64,000 bases of DNA from Rhodospirillales bacterium (GTDB lineage Bacteria; Pseudomonadota; Alphaproteobacteria; Rhodospirillales; Casp-alpha2): positions 20,578 through 84,577 of the forward strand of contig JAGLED010000021.1 of the NCBI GenBank assembly GCA_023145215.1. The letters are read 5' to 3'. The notes below the pieces were generated by a model, which saw only the letters and a program-made list of their open reading frames with translations, made no database searches and was not told the DNA's origin. The position numbers and the translations under genes are program-made. Below are positions 18,113 to 26,827 of the stretch, piece after piece (the first letter of the stretch is position 1; each line of letters starts with the position of its first letter).

Positions 18113-19288
18113 TCAGTCCCCGGCAGGCGGGATCGCTCTCTGTTCGACAACGTTAAGGTCGTAGCCGTCGATCCCGACGATAGTGCGCTTGGTGTTCGAC
18201 AGCAAAATCAGATCGTGCAGACCGAGGTCGAGCAGGATTTGCGCGCCGACGCCATAGTCGCGAAGCTCTTTTTGTCCTTCCGCGGGTTCGCCGAGGCGTG
18301 CGCGGACTCGGTCGGATAGGGATCTCGGATACGGCTCCCGGATCAGAACGACGGCCCCCCTGCCCTCGTCATCTATCATTTTCATGGCCTGCTGCAGATC
18401 GCCGCTCTTGCCGCTGTCGGAGTCGCCGAGGACGTCGTCCAGCACGTTCAGCGCGTGCATGCGGACCAGAACCGGCGCATCGCCCGAAAGATCGCCTTTG
18501 ATCAGTGCGATATGCTCGGCATAGGCCACCTTGTTGACGTAGACGCACATCTTCCATTCCCCGCCGAAGCGGCTTTGGAAGTCCATTTCAGCGGTTTTCT
18601 CGACGACCCGGTCATTTCTGAGGCGGTATGCGATCAGGTCGGCGATGGTGCCGATCTTCAGGCCGTGGTATTGCGCGAAGGTCACGAGATCCGGCAGCCG
18701 TGACATAGTGCCGTCCTCGTTCATGATTTCACAGATGACACCGGACGGGTTGAGGCCGGCGAGGCGCGAGATATCCACTGCCGCTTCGGTATGCCCGGCG
18801 CGGATCAACGAGCCGCCGTCGCGCGCTTCGAGGGGAAAGACATGCCCCGGCGACGCGATGTCCTGCGCGCCCTTGGTCGGGTCGATGGCGACGGCAATGG
18901 TGCGCGCCCGGTCCGAGGCCGAAATGCCCGTGGTGACGCCTTCGCGTGCCTCGATCGAGACGGTGAACGCCGTCTGGTGGCGCGATCCGTTGCGGCGCGA
19001 CATGGCCGGCAGCTCAAGCTCTTTAACCCGGTTCGACGTCAAGGCGAGGCAGATCAGGCCGCGCCCGAACTTGGCCATGAAGTTGATCACGTCGGGCGTC
19101 GCCATTTGCGCCGGGATCACCAGATCGCCTTCGTTCTCCCGCTCCTCGTCGTCCACCATGATGAACATGCGGCCGTTGCGCGCGTCTTCGATGATGTCCT
19201 CGATCGGTGACAGGAAATTGTCGGGATCGGCGGCCGCGCGGGCCACCTGCTGCTTCGAGACGACCGATGGATTATTGTTGGATGACAC
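18113..19288 (-). CDS. ribB: DHBP synthase with degenerate GTP cyclohydrolase II domain (RibBA-like)
   Basis: 391 residues. The N-terminal half (about 20-225) is an intact 3,4-dihydroxy-2-butanone 4-phosphate synthase: FIMVDDEERENEGDLVIPAQ, DRARTIAVA and GHTEAAVDISRLAGL. The C-terminal half aligns with GTP cyclohydrolase II, but the three zinc cysteines of the usual ECLTGDVFG...RCDC are absent (HALNVLDDVLGD then SGKSGDLQQ) and QEGRGIG is replaced by REPYPRSLS. So only DHBP synthesis is expected. Degenerate RibBA forms are known in alphaproteobacteria; another GTP cyclohydrolase II is needed elsewhere. Confidence 0.9.
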   Translation of the reverse strand: MSSNNNPSVVSKQQVARAAADPDNFLSPIEDIIEDARNGRMFIMVDDEERENEGDLVIPAQMATPDVINFMAKFGRGLICLALTSNRVKELELPAMSRRNGSRHQTAFTVSIEAREGVTTGISASDRARTIAVAIDPTKGAQDIASPGHVFPLEARDGGSLIRAGHTEAAVDISRLAGLNPSGVICEIMNEDGTMSRLPDLVTFAQYHGLKIGTIADLIAYRLRNDRVVEKTAEMDFQSRFGGEWKMCVYVNKVAYAEHIALIKGDLSGDAPVLVRMHALNVLDDVLGDSDSGKSGDLQQAMKMIDDEGRGAVVLIREPYPRSLSDRVRARLGEPAEGQKELRDYGVGAQILLDLGLHDLILLSNTKRTIVGIDGYDLNVVEQRAIPPAGD

Positions 19289-19292
19289 AGGG

Positions 19293-19883
19293 TTACGCCT
19301 TTACATCGTTCAAGCGGGCAACATAGCGCGCAAGCACGTCTATTTCCAGATTTACGCGATCCCCGGTCTTTAGATCGCCGAGCGTGGTTTCGCTCTGGGT
19401 GTGCGGGATGATGTTCACGGAAAACCCGTTATTCGACACGTCATTGACGGTCAGCGAGACCCCGTCGACCGTTACGGAACCCTTGACGGCGATGAATTTG
19501 GCAAGCGTATCGGGCGCTTCGAAATCCAGTTTCAGCGAGCCGCCGACCGGCGCGACCGCGGTGACGGTGCCGACGCCGTCGACATGGCCGGTCACGATGT
19601 GGCCGCCCAATTCGTCACCCACCTTCAGCGCGCGTTCAAGGTTAAGCGGCGTCCCTTCCCGCCATTCCCCGGCGGTTGTCTTGTCCAACGTCTCGCCGGA
19701 CGCTTCGACGGCGAACCAGCCGTCGCCCTTTTCGATCACCGTCAGGCATGCGCCCGAGCACGCGATGGACGCGCCGATCTCGACCGTCGACATGTCGTAA
19801 CGCGTCCGGATGTCGAAGCGCGTATCCGCACCCTTCGTCACGGCTTTGACGGCGCCGATATCGGTAATGATCCCGGTGAACAT
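19293..19883 (-). CDS. ribE: Riboflavin synthase alpha chain
   Basis: 196 residues made of two tandem lumazine-binding barrels, each starting with the typical MFTGIITDIGAV or GGHIVTGHVDGVGTV. ACLTVIEKG and SLTVNDVSNNGFSVNIIPHT are the corresponding ligand-binding segments. It dismutates 6,7-dimethyl-8-ribityllumazine to riboflavin. Lies between ribD and ribBA with gaps of 5 and 4 bases. Confidence 0.95.
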   Translation of the reverse strand: MFTGIITDIGAVKAVTKGADTRFDIRTRYDMSTVEIGASIACSGACLTVIEKGDGWFAVEASGETLDKTTAGEWREGTPLNLERALKVGDELGGHIVTGHVDGVGTVTAVAPVGGSLKLDFEAPDTLAKFIAVKGSVTVDGVSLTVNDVSNNGFSVNIIPHTQSETTLGDLKTGDRVNLEIDVLARYVARLNDVKA

Positions 19884-19888
19884 AAACC

Positions 19889-21043
19889 TTAATCCTCGTT
19901 TCCAAGGCGGAGGTAGCGCTCCAGCACGTCCCCATCAAGGTCTATTGTTTCGACACGGTGGAATTTAAAGGCGTTTTCCGGGCTGTTGACGGCCATCGGG
20001 GCGATCGCCGGCAGGCCGTCGCCACCCATGATCGAGGCGGCCCGGAACCAGCAAATTTCGTCGACGAGGCCGCTGTCGATGAAGGATGCCGTCAGTGCGC
20101 TGCCAGCTTCCAGCAACACGCGTGTAATACCGCGTTCGGCCAGCGCCGTCAGGATCATCTCGGGCGAGATGCGCCCGCCCGTGACCGGCGGCAGGTTGAT
20201 CATGCTTGCGCCGAGATCGCTCAACCGGGCGGACTTCTCCTTGTCGGCGGCGTCACCTGCCAACAGCCAAAGCGGTGCGACGTCGAGGGTGTCCAGCAGT
20301 TTCGCGGCGATATCGATCTCCAGCCGGGGATCGACGACGACCCGTACCGGCGAACGGTCCGACATGCCGGGAAGCCGGCACGTCAGTTCGGGGTTATCTT
20401 CGCGGACCGTGCCGATGCCGGTCAGGATGGCGTCATTCTTGGCTCTGAGAAGATGGCCGCGCGCGCGCGCTTCCGGCCCCGTGATCCATTGGCTCTTGCC
20501 GTTTCTGGACGCGATAGCGCCGTCCATGGTGGTGGCGGTTTTCATCGTCACCCACGGCCGCCACTGGCGGACAACGTTAAAGAAACCGCCGTTGAGCAGG
20601 CTCGCCGCGTCGGCCATGAGACCGCTGCGGACCGCGATTCCTGCGGCTTTCAGCCGCTCAAGACCGCTACCGGAGACGCGCGGGTCCGGGTCCTCAACCG
20701 CAGCGGTGACCGACGTGACGCCGGCCTGGATCAGCGCTTCCGTACAGGGGCCGGTTTCACCCTGATGATTGCAGGGTTCCAGCGTCACATAGGCATGCGC
20801 GCCCCTGGCCAGATCGCCGGCTTGCGCAAGTGCCTCGGTTTCCGCATGCGGGCGGCCGCCCGGCTGTGTCCAGCCGGCGCCGACGATCCGCCCGAATGGG
20901 GATGATCCGAGATCCGGTCTGACCAGGATGCAGCCGACGGCCGGGTTCGGTGCGACACGCCCCAGGCCGCGCCCGGCGAGCCCCAACGCGGCGCGCATGT
21001 GGGCCCGGTCTGCGGCGGTGAATTTAATCGGCGTTTCCGTCAC
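19889..21043 (-). CDS. ribD: Bifunctional riboflavin deaminase/reductase RibD
   Basis: 384 residues. The N-terminal deaminase has zinc ligands in [11 protein letters not shown] and [13 protein letters not shown]. The C-terminal reductase starts near [28 protein letters not shown] and ends with [14 protein letters not shown]. It performs steps 2 and 3 of riboflavin synthesis. The start overlaps the nrdR stop by 20 bases. Confidence 0.95.
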   Translation of the reverse strand: MTETPIKFTAADRAHMRAALGLAGRGLGRVAPNPAVGCILVRPDLGSSPFGRIVGAGWTQPGGRPHAETEALAQAGDLARGAHAYVTLEPCNHQGETGPCTEALIQAGVTSVTAAVEDPDPRVSGSGLERLKAAGIAVRSGLMADAASLLNGGFFNVVRQWRPWVTMKTATTMDGAIASRNGKSQWITGPEARARGHLLRAKNDAILTGIGTVREDNPELTCRLPGMSDRSPVRVVVDPRLEIDIAAKLLDTLDVAPLWLLAGDAADKEKSARLSDLGASMINLPPVTGGRISPEMILTALAERGITRVLLEAGSALTASFIDSGLVDEICWFRAASIMGGDGLPAIAPMAVNSPENAFKFHRVETIDLDGDVLERYLRLGNED

Positions 21044-21485
21044 CTATCTGTTCAACAAATTCCTCGAAGTCCTTGGCTTCGCGGAAGTTTCTGTAAACGG
21101 AGGCAAACCGGACATACGCGACCTGATCGAGTTCGCGAAGGTTCTCCATGACCATCTCGCCGATCACCTTGGTGGGGATTTCAGACTCGCCCAACGTTTC
21201 GAGACGGCGCTGGATCGAGTTGACGATGCGGTCGACGCGGTCTTCCGGAACCGGGCGCTTGCGAAGTGCGATCGAAAGCGAACGGGCCAGTTTGTCCCTG
21301 TCGAAGGGCGACTTTTCGCCGTCCTTTTTGACGACCACCAGTTCGCGGAGTTGCACCCGTTCGAACGTCGTCCAGCGCGCACCGCAGGCCGGGCAGAACC
21401 GCCTGCGCCGGATCGCCGCGTTATCGTCGGTCGGACGCGAGTCCTTGACCTGAGAGTCTTCATTTCCGCAAAACGGGCACCGCAT
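21024..21485 (-). CDS. nrdR: Transcriptional repressor NrdR
   Basis: 153 residues. An N-terminal zinc ribbon ([17 protein letters not shown]...[17 protein letters not shown]) precedes an ATP-cone ([22 protein letters not shown]). NrdR senses ATP/dATP and represses ribonucleotide reductase genes. Placed between glyA and ribD, as in many proteobacteria. Confidence 0.96.
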   Translation of the reverse strand: MRCPFCGNEDSQVKDSRPTDDNAAIRRRRFCPACGARWTTFERVQLRELVVVKKDGEKSPFDRDKLARSLSIALRKRPVPEDRVDRIVNSIQRRLETLGESEIPTKVIGEMVMENLRELDQVAYVRFASVYRNFREAKDFEEFVEQIGDGNAD

Positions 21486-21514
21486 CGTCCAAATCCCCCT
21501 CTATAGCCGCCCCC

Positions 21515-22828
21515 TCAGGCGTCCGGATAAATCGGGAAGCGGCGGCAGAGCGCCTCCACTTCCTCACGAGCCGCTTTCTCAGCGGCGGAATTGTCACCGT
21601 TCGATTTCGCGAGCGCTTCAAGCACGTCGCTGATCAGGTTGCCGACCTTGCGGAATTCCTCGGTCCCGAAGCCGCGTGTCGTCGCTGCCGGCGTGCCGAG
21701 ACGGATACCCGACGTCACCATCGGCTTTTCCGGGTCGAACGGGATGCCGTTCTTGTTGCAGGTCATCCCGGCGTGTTCGAGGCTGACCTCGGCCTGATTG
21801 CCCTTCACGTCCTTGGGACGCAGATCGACGAGCATCAGGTGCGTGTCGGTGCCGCCCGACACGATGTCGAAGCCCCGCTCATTCAGGGTTGCGGCGAGCA
21901 CCTTGGCGTTTTCGGCGACGGCTTTGGAGTATTCCACGAATTCCGGGGTCAGCGCCTCGCCGAAAGCGACGGCCTTGGCGGCGATCACGTGCATCAGCGG
22001 CCCACCCTGCAGGCCCGGGAACACGGCAGAATTGATCTTTTTGCCGATGTCGTCGTTGTTGGACAGGATCATGCCGCCGCGGGGCCCACGGAGCGTCTTG
22101 TGGGTGGTCGTGGTGACGATGTCGGCGAACGGCATCGGCGACGGGTGCACACCGGTCGCGACAAGACCGGCGAAGTGCGCCATGTCGACCATAAGATACG
22201 CACCGACATTGTCGCAAATCTCGCGGAAACGCTTGAAATCGAGGGTCCGCGGATAGGCCGAGCCGCCACAGACGATCAGTTTCGGCTTGTGTTCCTTAGC
22301 CAGTTTCTCGACCTGTTCGAAGTCGACGAGGTGATCGTCCGGCCGGACGCCGTACTGGATCGCGTTGAACCACTTGCCCGACTGCGCCGGCGGCGCACCG
22401 TGCGTCAGGTGGCCGCCCGCCGCCAGCGACATGCCCATGATGGTGTCGCCGGGTTCGAGAAGCGCCAGGAACACGGCGCCGTTGGCCTGTGCGCCGGAGT
22501 GCGGCTGCACGTTGACGAAAGAGCAGTCGAACAGCTTCTTGGCGCGCTCGATGGCAAGGCTTTCGGCGACGTCGACGAACTCGCACCCGCCGTAGTAACG
22601 GCGGCCCGGATAGCCCTCGGCGTACTTGTTGGTCATGATGCCGCCCTGCGCCTCCATCACGGCGCGCGACACGATATTTTCGGACGCGATCAACTCGATC
22701 TGGTTCTGCTGGCGCTTAAGCTCGTCCGTGATCGACCCGAACAGTTCGGGGTCACGCTCTTGCAGCGGCTGATTGAAGAAATCCTGATGGTAGTCGTTGG
22801 GATAGGCAGCGGCAGCGTTGTTCGTCAT
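21515..22828 (-). CDS. glyA: Serine hydroxymethyltransferase
   Basis: 437 residues, PLP-dependent, interconverting serine and glycine with tetrahydrofolate. Conserved stretches are [47 protein letters not shown] and the PLP lysine in [13 protein letters not shown]. The short N-terminal extension before [14 protein letters not shown] is normal. Precedes nrdR by 29 bases. Confidence 0.97.
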   Translation of the reverse strand: MTNNAAAAYPNDYHQDFFNQPLQERDPELFGSITDELKRQQNQIELIASENIVSRAVMEAQGGIMTNKYAEGYPGRRYYGGCEFVDVAESLAIERAKKLFDCSFVNVQPHSGAQANGAVFLALLEPGDTIMGMSLAAGGHLTHGAPPAQSGKWFNAIQYGVRPDDHLVDFEQVEKLAKEHKPKLIVCGGSAYPRTLDFKRFREICDNVGAYLMVDMAHFAGLVATGVHPSPMPFADIVTTTTHKTLRGPRGGMILSNNDDIGKKINSAVFPGLQGGPLMHVIAAKAVAFGEALTPEFVEYSKAVAENAKVLAATLNERGFDIVSGGTDTHLMLVDLRPKDVKGNQAEVSLEHAGMTCNKNGIPFDPEKPMVTSGIRLGTPAATTRGFGTEEFRKVGNLISDVLEALAKSNGDNSAAEKAAREEVEALCRRFPIYPDA

Positions 22829-22852
22829 AACTACTTTAATTCCTTAACAAAA

Positions 22853-23299
22853 TCAGGTTTGGGGTGCGGCCAGCTTGTCGACGCGTCGAGCGTGACGGCC
22901 GCCTTCGAATTCGGTTTCAAGAAAGACTTTCATGGCATCGCGTGCGATTTCGGAACCGACCAATCGTTCTCCGAAACAGACCACGTTCGCATCGTTGTGC
23001 TGGCGCGCGAGTTTCGCTGTCAAGGAATTGGTGACCGGTGCGGCACGCACCGCCGGGTTGCGGTTGGCGGCGATGGAAATGCCAATCCCCGAACCGCAAA
23101 CCAGTACGCCCCTCTCCGCCCTGCCATCGGCGATGGCGTTGGCGAGTGCATAGCCAAAATCCGGATAGTCGACGCTATCCGGGCCGTCGGTGCCGAGGTC
23201 GAGGACATCGTACCCCGCCTCTTCCAGGTCGGCCTTGAGCTGCGATTTCAGGTTCAAACCGGCGTGATCGCAGGCTATTGCTACGGTTTGTCCAGCCAT
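22853..23299 (-). CDS. rpiB: Ribose-5-phosphate isomerase B
   Basis: 148 residues of the RpiB/LacAB family: IACDHAGLNLKSQLK, DYPDFGYALANAIADG, and the catalytic Cys segment VLVCGSGIGISIAANR. It interconverts ribose 5-phosphate and ribulose 5-phosphate, a riboflavin precursor. First gene of the glyA-nrdR-rib block. Confidence 0.93.
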   Translation of the reverse strand: MAGQTVAIACDHAGLNLKSQLKADLEEAGYDVLDLGTDGPDSVDYPDFGYALANAIADGRAERGVLVCGSGIGISIAANRNPAVRAAPVTNSLTAKLARQHNDANVVCFGERLVGSEIARDAMKVFLETEFEGGRHARRVDKLAAPQT

Positions 23300-23443
23300 C
23301 TTCGTGCTATTCCCGGTTTAAAGATGAACGCCCACCCCGAAACATCCCACCGGACGTCCAAGAGAAGTTAGCGGTTCATACCATATCTTGCGCGCGCGTG
23401 CCAACAGGCTGCTACGTTTCGGGATAGTGTTTTTGGCGGTTCC

Positions 23444-23998
23444 TCAAACGAAGATGTCGGTCCGGCGCGGAAATGCCTTGAGCGCTTCCAGAATGCGGTG
23501 CGCCTGGCGCACCTCGTTCGAGTTCTGAGGATAGTATCTCTGCGTATACTCGACCCTGTCCGACCATTGGCGGATGTAATCGCGTGGCCGGTCGGGTTGC
23601 GGCTTCTCGCCGGTCAAAGCACCGATGGTACGTTCGAAGTCCGGGTGCAGGTCGGGCTGAAACGCGAGTGCCTCGTAATCCTCGAACGTGATCACGCCCC
23701 CTGCGTAGAGATTTTGGCTGTAGTCCTGCATCTCGCGGGGCGTCATATGCCGCACGTCCGTTACGCCGGCACCCCCTGCCGGCGGCGGCAGTTGGTCCAA
23801 CTTCCGTGCCGACAGCGTGTCGTGCGAGGTCTCCGCACGTGACGGTGCGTCTAGCTCCCGGCTGGCCCTGTCCCGATAGGCGACAAGGGCCCGGCTTTGA
23901 CCGCGCACATCGACGTCCGTGCCGGCGTCGTCGCGCAACGGTGGCCCGAGATCGAGCCGATTCAGGTCGAGGGGCGGTGGCGGTGGATCAATCCGCAT
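23444..23998 (-). CDS. Conserved-looking protein of unknown function, Pro-rich N terminus
   Basis: 184 residues, soluble, with no motif I recognise. It opens with MRIDPPPPPLDLNRLDL, is Asp/Arg/Ala-rich to about residue 80, then has a folded-looking part: MTPREMQDYSQNLYAGGVITFEDYEAL, HPDFERTIGALTGEKP and EVRQAHRILEALKAFPRRTD. The ATG at 23998 is preceded by AAGGAG at a good distance. It diverges from eipB; the 256-base space between them holds a perfect palindrome at 24108-24126. Codon use is like that of its neighbours. Confidence 0.6.
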   Translation of the reverse strand: MRIDPPPPPLDLNRLDLGPPLRDDAGTDVDVRGQSRALVAYRDRASRELDAPSRAETSHDTLSARKLDQLPPPAGGAGVTDVRHMTPREMQDYSQNLYAGGVITFEDYEALAFQPDLHPDFERTIGALTGEKPQPDRPRDYIRQWSDRVEYTQRYYPQNSNEVRQAHRILEALKAFPRRTDIFV

Positions 23999-24107
23999 GG
24001 ATGTTGAGCTCCTTTTCGTCAAAAAAGGAGCAATCAACGTGCCAATTTAAGCGGCCTTGATAATCAATGGTTTACCAAAGGTTAACGGGTTTTCGTGCGC
24101 TTTTCTG

Positions 24108-24126
24108 CCCGGCAAAACTTGCCGGG
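24108..24126. promoter_or_regulatory. Perfect inverted repeat between divergent genes
   Basis: CCCGGCAA, loop AAC, TTGCCGGG. It lies between the divergent unknown gene (23998) and eipB (24255). Neither flank has a T tract, so it is not a normal terminator; it may be an operator or an RNA hairpin. Confidence 0.4.
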
Positions 24127-24254
24127 TGCGGTAACCGGTGCCGGGAATGTGACCGTGACCGGACCTACTCCTGTTAGACAGCCCGAGAAAAAGCGAGCTA
24201 GACTTTTTCGAACGGCACGGCAACGACCGTGTCACGGCCTGGGAGGCCAAACGA

Positions 24255-25148
24255 ATGGGCGTTAAAGGTTTCAATATCTGGCGTCATCCGCTCAAGTCCG
24301 GTGCCATCGCGGCGCTTGCGGTGGCGTTGGCGGTGTCCGCGTCGGACGCGGCGACCGTCAGACAGCCGGACACGAGCTTCAAATCGCACCGCGTGCTTTA
24401 CGACATGGTGCTTCGTTCCTCGGAAAGCGGGTCCAACGTCGCTGACGCCAGCGGCACGATGTACTATCGTTTCGAAGCCCTGTGCGACGGTTGGGAGGTC
24501 GAGTCCCGCGTTGCGCTCCGGCTGCATTACGGGCGCGTCGGCGCGGCGGAGGTGGTGGACACCACCTGGACGTTCTCCAGCTTCGAAAACTACAACGGCG
24601 ATCAACTGACGTACGCGGTCGATCACAAGCGTGACGGTGTCCTGGTCGAGGCGTTCGCCGGCGAAGCGGGTAAGGATCGCTCCGGCGGCGCCGCCTCGTT
24701 CAACGACGACGAAACAACCACGGTCGATCTGCCCTCCGGCACCCTGTTCCCGGCCGAACACCTGAAACACATGCTGGTTCACGCCAAGCAGACGGGCGGC
24801 ACGTTCAAGCAGGTGGTCTTCGACGGTGCCAGCATTGATAACCCGTATAAGGTTAATGCCTACATCATCGGCCCGGTGCGGGACAGCAAGCTGCTGGCCC
24901 GAGGTGACGCTCATACCCGCAAGCCCGTATTCGTCGGCGCGACGTCGACCCGGCCCATCGAAGACGCATGGCGCATCCGGATGGCGTATTTCCCGCTGTT
25001 CGCACCGAAAACGCTGCCGGAGTTCGAGATCGAGGTGGATTATCGCGAGAACGGCATCGCCGAACGGATGATCCAGGATTTCGGCGACTTCTCGCTCGAT
25101 CTGACCCCCGCCCGGCTTGAGATGCTGCCAGCGCAGACGTGCGAGTGA
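24255..25148 (+). CDS. eipB: Cell envelope integrity protein EipB (DUF1849)
   Basis: 297 residues. A signal peptide (about 1-32, ending SASDAA) is followed by the DUF1849 beta-spiral: FKSHRVLYDMVLRSS, DASGTMYYRFEALCDGWEVESR, TWTFSSFENYNGDQLTY and LPSGTLFPAEHLKHML. Two cysteines, Cys77 and Cys296, match the conserved disulfide of Brucella EipB. EipB is periplasmic and supports envelope integrity under stress. Monocistronic here. Confidence 0.88.
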   Translation: MGVKGFNIWRHPLKSGAIAALAVALAVSASDAATVRQPDTSFKSHRVLYDMVLRSSESGSNVADASGTMYYRFEALCDGWEVESRVALRLHYGRVGAAEVVDTTWTFSSFENYNGDQLTYAVDHKRDGVLVEAFAGEAGKDRSGGAASFNDDETTTVDLPSGTLFPAEHLKHMLVHAKQTGGTFKQVVFDGASIDNPYKVNAYIIGPVRDSKLLARGDAHTRKPVFVGATSTRPIEDAWRIRMAYFPLFAPKTLPEFEIEVDYRENGIAERMIQDFGDFSLDLTPARLEMLPAQTCE

Positions 25149-25289
25149 CGCTATAATATCTCCGGAAATCTGTTTCCCGGGCGGGCTGAAGGCCGGATCC
25201 AGGATTTATTCACCGGCTTCGCGGATTGATCAAAAATGGGTCCCGGCGCGCTGACCAGCAGCGGCCGGGAAACATCGAAACGAAGCCGC

Positions 25290-26426
25290 TTACCCGTGTG
25301 GTTTGAGGATTTGGCGGATTGCGGTGCCGGCGGCGAGGTTCTCGAACCCCTCGTTGATGCCGTCGAGCCCGAGTTCGCCGGTCCTGAGCTTGTCGACCGG
25401 CAGCTTGCCGTCGCGGTAGTAATCGACGAAGCGCGGCATATCCCGGGGCGGTGAGCACGAGCCCATGTAGCAACCTTGGATTTTGAACTCCTTGGCCGTC
25501 AGCATATAGGGCTTGAGCTCGAACACCGCGTCCGCCGGGGTCAGACCGGCGACCGTGACCGTACCGCCTGAGCGCAGCGACGCATACGCCGCCTCCATCC
25601 CCTTCACGGTGCCGGACAACTCGATCGCATGAATGACCCCGCCACCGGTCAGGTCCTTGATTTTCTCGGCGGTGCGTTCGGTGCCTTCAGACGCATTGAC
25701 GGCGAAGTGCGCGCCGAGCGTCTTGGCGAGCGCCATTTTTTCTTCGTTCAGGTCGACGGCGACGATGGGTTCCGCCCCCGACAGCGCCGCGCCCATGACG
25801 GCCGACAGACCCACGCCCCCAAGTCCGAACACCGCGACCGGCTCGCCCGGTTTGGCTTTTGCCGTATGCGTCACCGCGCCGACACCCGTAATGACCGCGC
25901 AGCCGAACAGCGCTGCGTCTTCGAATGTGATGTCTTCGGGCAGCTTGACGACGGATGAACGGTCGACGACGGCGTATTCCGCGAAGCACGAAATCCCCGC
26001 CGCGTGGCTGATCGGGTTGCCGTTCACGCTCATGCGTTTGCCGCCACCGACCAGTTCGCCCTTCATTTTACTTTCGAAGCTGGCGCCGCAAAGGTGCGGA
26101 CGGCCCGTGGTGCATTCGTAGCATTTGCCGCAGCTCATGACGAAGACCATGACGACGTGATCGCCCTCTTTCAGGTCCTTAACGCCGGGGCCGACCTCGC
26201 GCACGATCCCCGCCGCTTCGTGGCCCAGGACCGTCGGGATCGGGCGTGTGCGAATGCCTTCGATCGTCGACATGTCGGAATGGCAGAGGCCGGCGGCCCT
26301 GATTTCGACGAGGATTTCGTTCTGCTTGGGGCCGTCGAGATCGATGGTTTCGATCACAAGCGGGTTGGATTGCGTGTACGGTCTGGGCAGACCCTGTTCA
26401 TAGAGCACGGCGCCGCGCATTTTCAT
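25290..26426 (-). CDS. Zinc-dependent medium-chain alcohol dehydrogenase
   Basis: 378 residues. Catalytic zinc ligands in AGLCHSD and GHEAAG, the four structural-zinc cysteines in SCGKCYECTTGRPHLC, and the Rossmann motif VFGLGGVGLSAVMGA are all present, followed by AVDLNEEKMALAKTLGA. It resembles class III-like/NDMA-type dehydrogenases, but the substrate cannot be set from sequence. A GAAGGGAAG ribosome site precedes 26426. It ends a minus-strand group with DUF6898 and icmF upstream. Confidence 0.88.
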   Translation of the reverse strand: MKMRGAVLYEQGLPRPYTQSNPLVIETIDLDGPKQNEILVEIRAAGLCHSDMSTIEGIRTRPIPTVLGHEAAGIVREVGPGVKDLKEGDHVVMVFVMSCGKCYECTTGRPHLCGASFESKMKGELVGGGKRMSVNGNPISHAAGISCFAEYAVVDRSSVVKLPEDITFEDAALFGCAVITGVGAVTHTAKAKPGEPVAVFGLGGVGLSAVMGAALSGAEPIVAVDLNEEKMALAKTLGAHFAVNASEGTERTAEKIKDLTGGGVIHAIELSGTVKGMEAAYASLRSGGTVTVAGLTPADAVFELKPYMLTAKEFKIQGCYMGSCSPPRDMPRFVDYYRDGKLPVDKLRTGELGLDGINEGFENLAAGTAIRQILKPHG

Positions 26427-26458
26427 ATGTTCTTCCCTTCGTTTGTATTGTGGCGGGA

Positions 26459-26683
26459 TCAGACGACGATGGACCCGTCGCCCCGCTTGTTATGGTTCTT
26501 GGCAATGACGTACTTGAGCTTGCGCATGGCCGCAAGTTTCAGCGCGCGTTCTCCGACGCTCGGGTCGCCGACCATGGTGATCTCTGTGTTGGTGCGGGGA
26601 TCGATGGCACTGACGCGGACGTAGCTGCCCACTTGATGGAACTCGAACAGCACCTCGCGCAAATAGACGTCATCGGGCTTCAT
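26459..26683 (-). CDS. DUF6898 family protein
   Basis: 74 residues with the family pattern YLREVLFEFHQVGSYVRVSAIDPRTNTEITMVGDP and LKLAAMRKLKYVIAKN. Small soluble alphaproteobacterial protein of unknown function. Lies 32 bases upstream of the alcohol dehydrogenase start and downstream of the icmF 3' repeat. Confidence 0.7.
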   Translation of the reverse strand: MKPDDVYLREVLFEFHQVGSYVRVSAIDPRTNTEITMVGDPSVGERALKLAAMRKLKYVIAKNHNKRGDGSIVV

Positions 26684-26725
26684 GTGCCCAAGTATATGGG
26701 GATTTCGGGGGATGAAAATAACCCA

Positions 26726-26826
26726 ATCCCCTCACCCGGCTCACGCCGTTCGCCACCCTCTCCCCAGGGAGAGGGATGTTTAACCGTGAGTTCCTTCTCC
26801 CTTGGGAGAAGGACAGGATGAGGGGG
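26726..26826. repeat. Intergenic palindromic repeat, family B
   Basis: CCCCTCACCCGGC, CACCCTCTCCCC/AGGGAGAGGG hairpin, then CCTTCTCCCTTGGGAGAAGG hairpin and ACAGGATGAGGGGG as the mirror-image end. Nearly the same element occurs at 40562-40657 and half of it at 52382-52421. It abuts the icmF stop codon. Confidence 0.85.
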
Positions 26827-26827
26827 C

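Noticed and set aside
21773..23371. 532-residue plus-strand open frame opposite glyA and rpiB
   Set aside because: Covers two well-identified genes on the other strand and shows no domain; a GC-bias shadow.
19289..23443. FMN riboswitch in the riboflavin block
   Set aside because: Genes overlap or are spaced by a few bases and the 144-base leader before rpiB lacks the FMN-element motifs.
24108..24126. Inverted repeat as a transcription terminator
   Set aside because: No T tract on either side and it lies between two gene starts, not ends.
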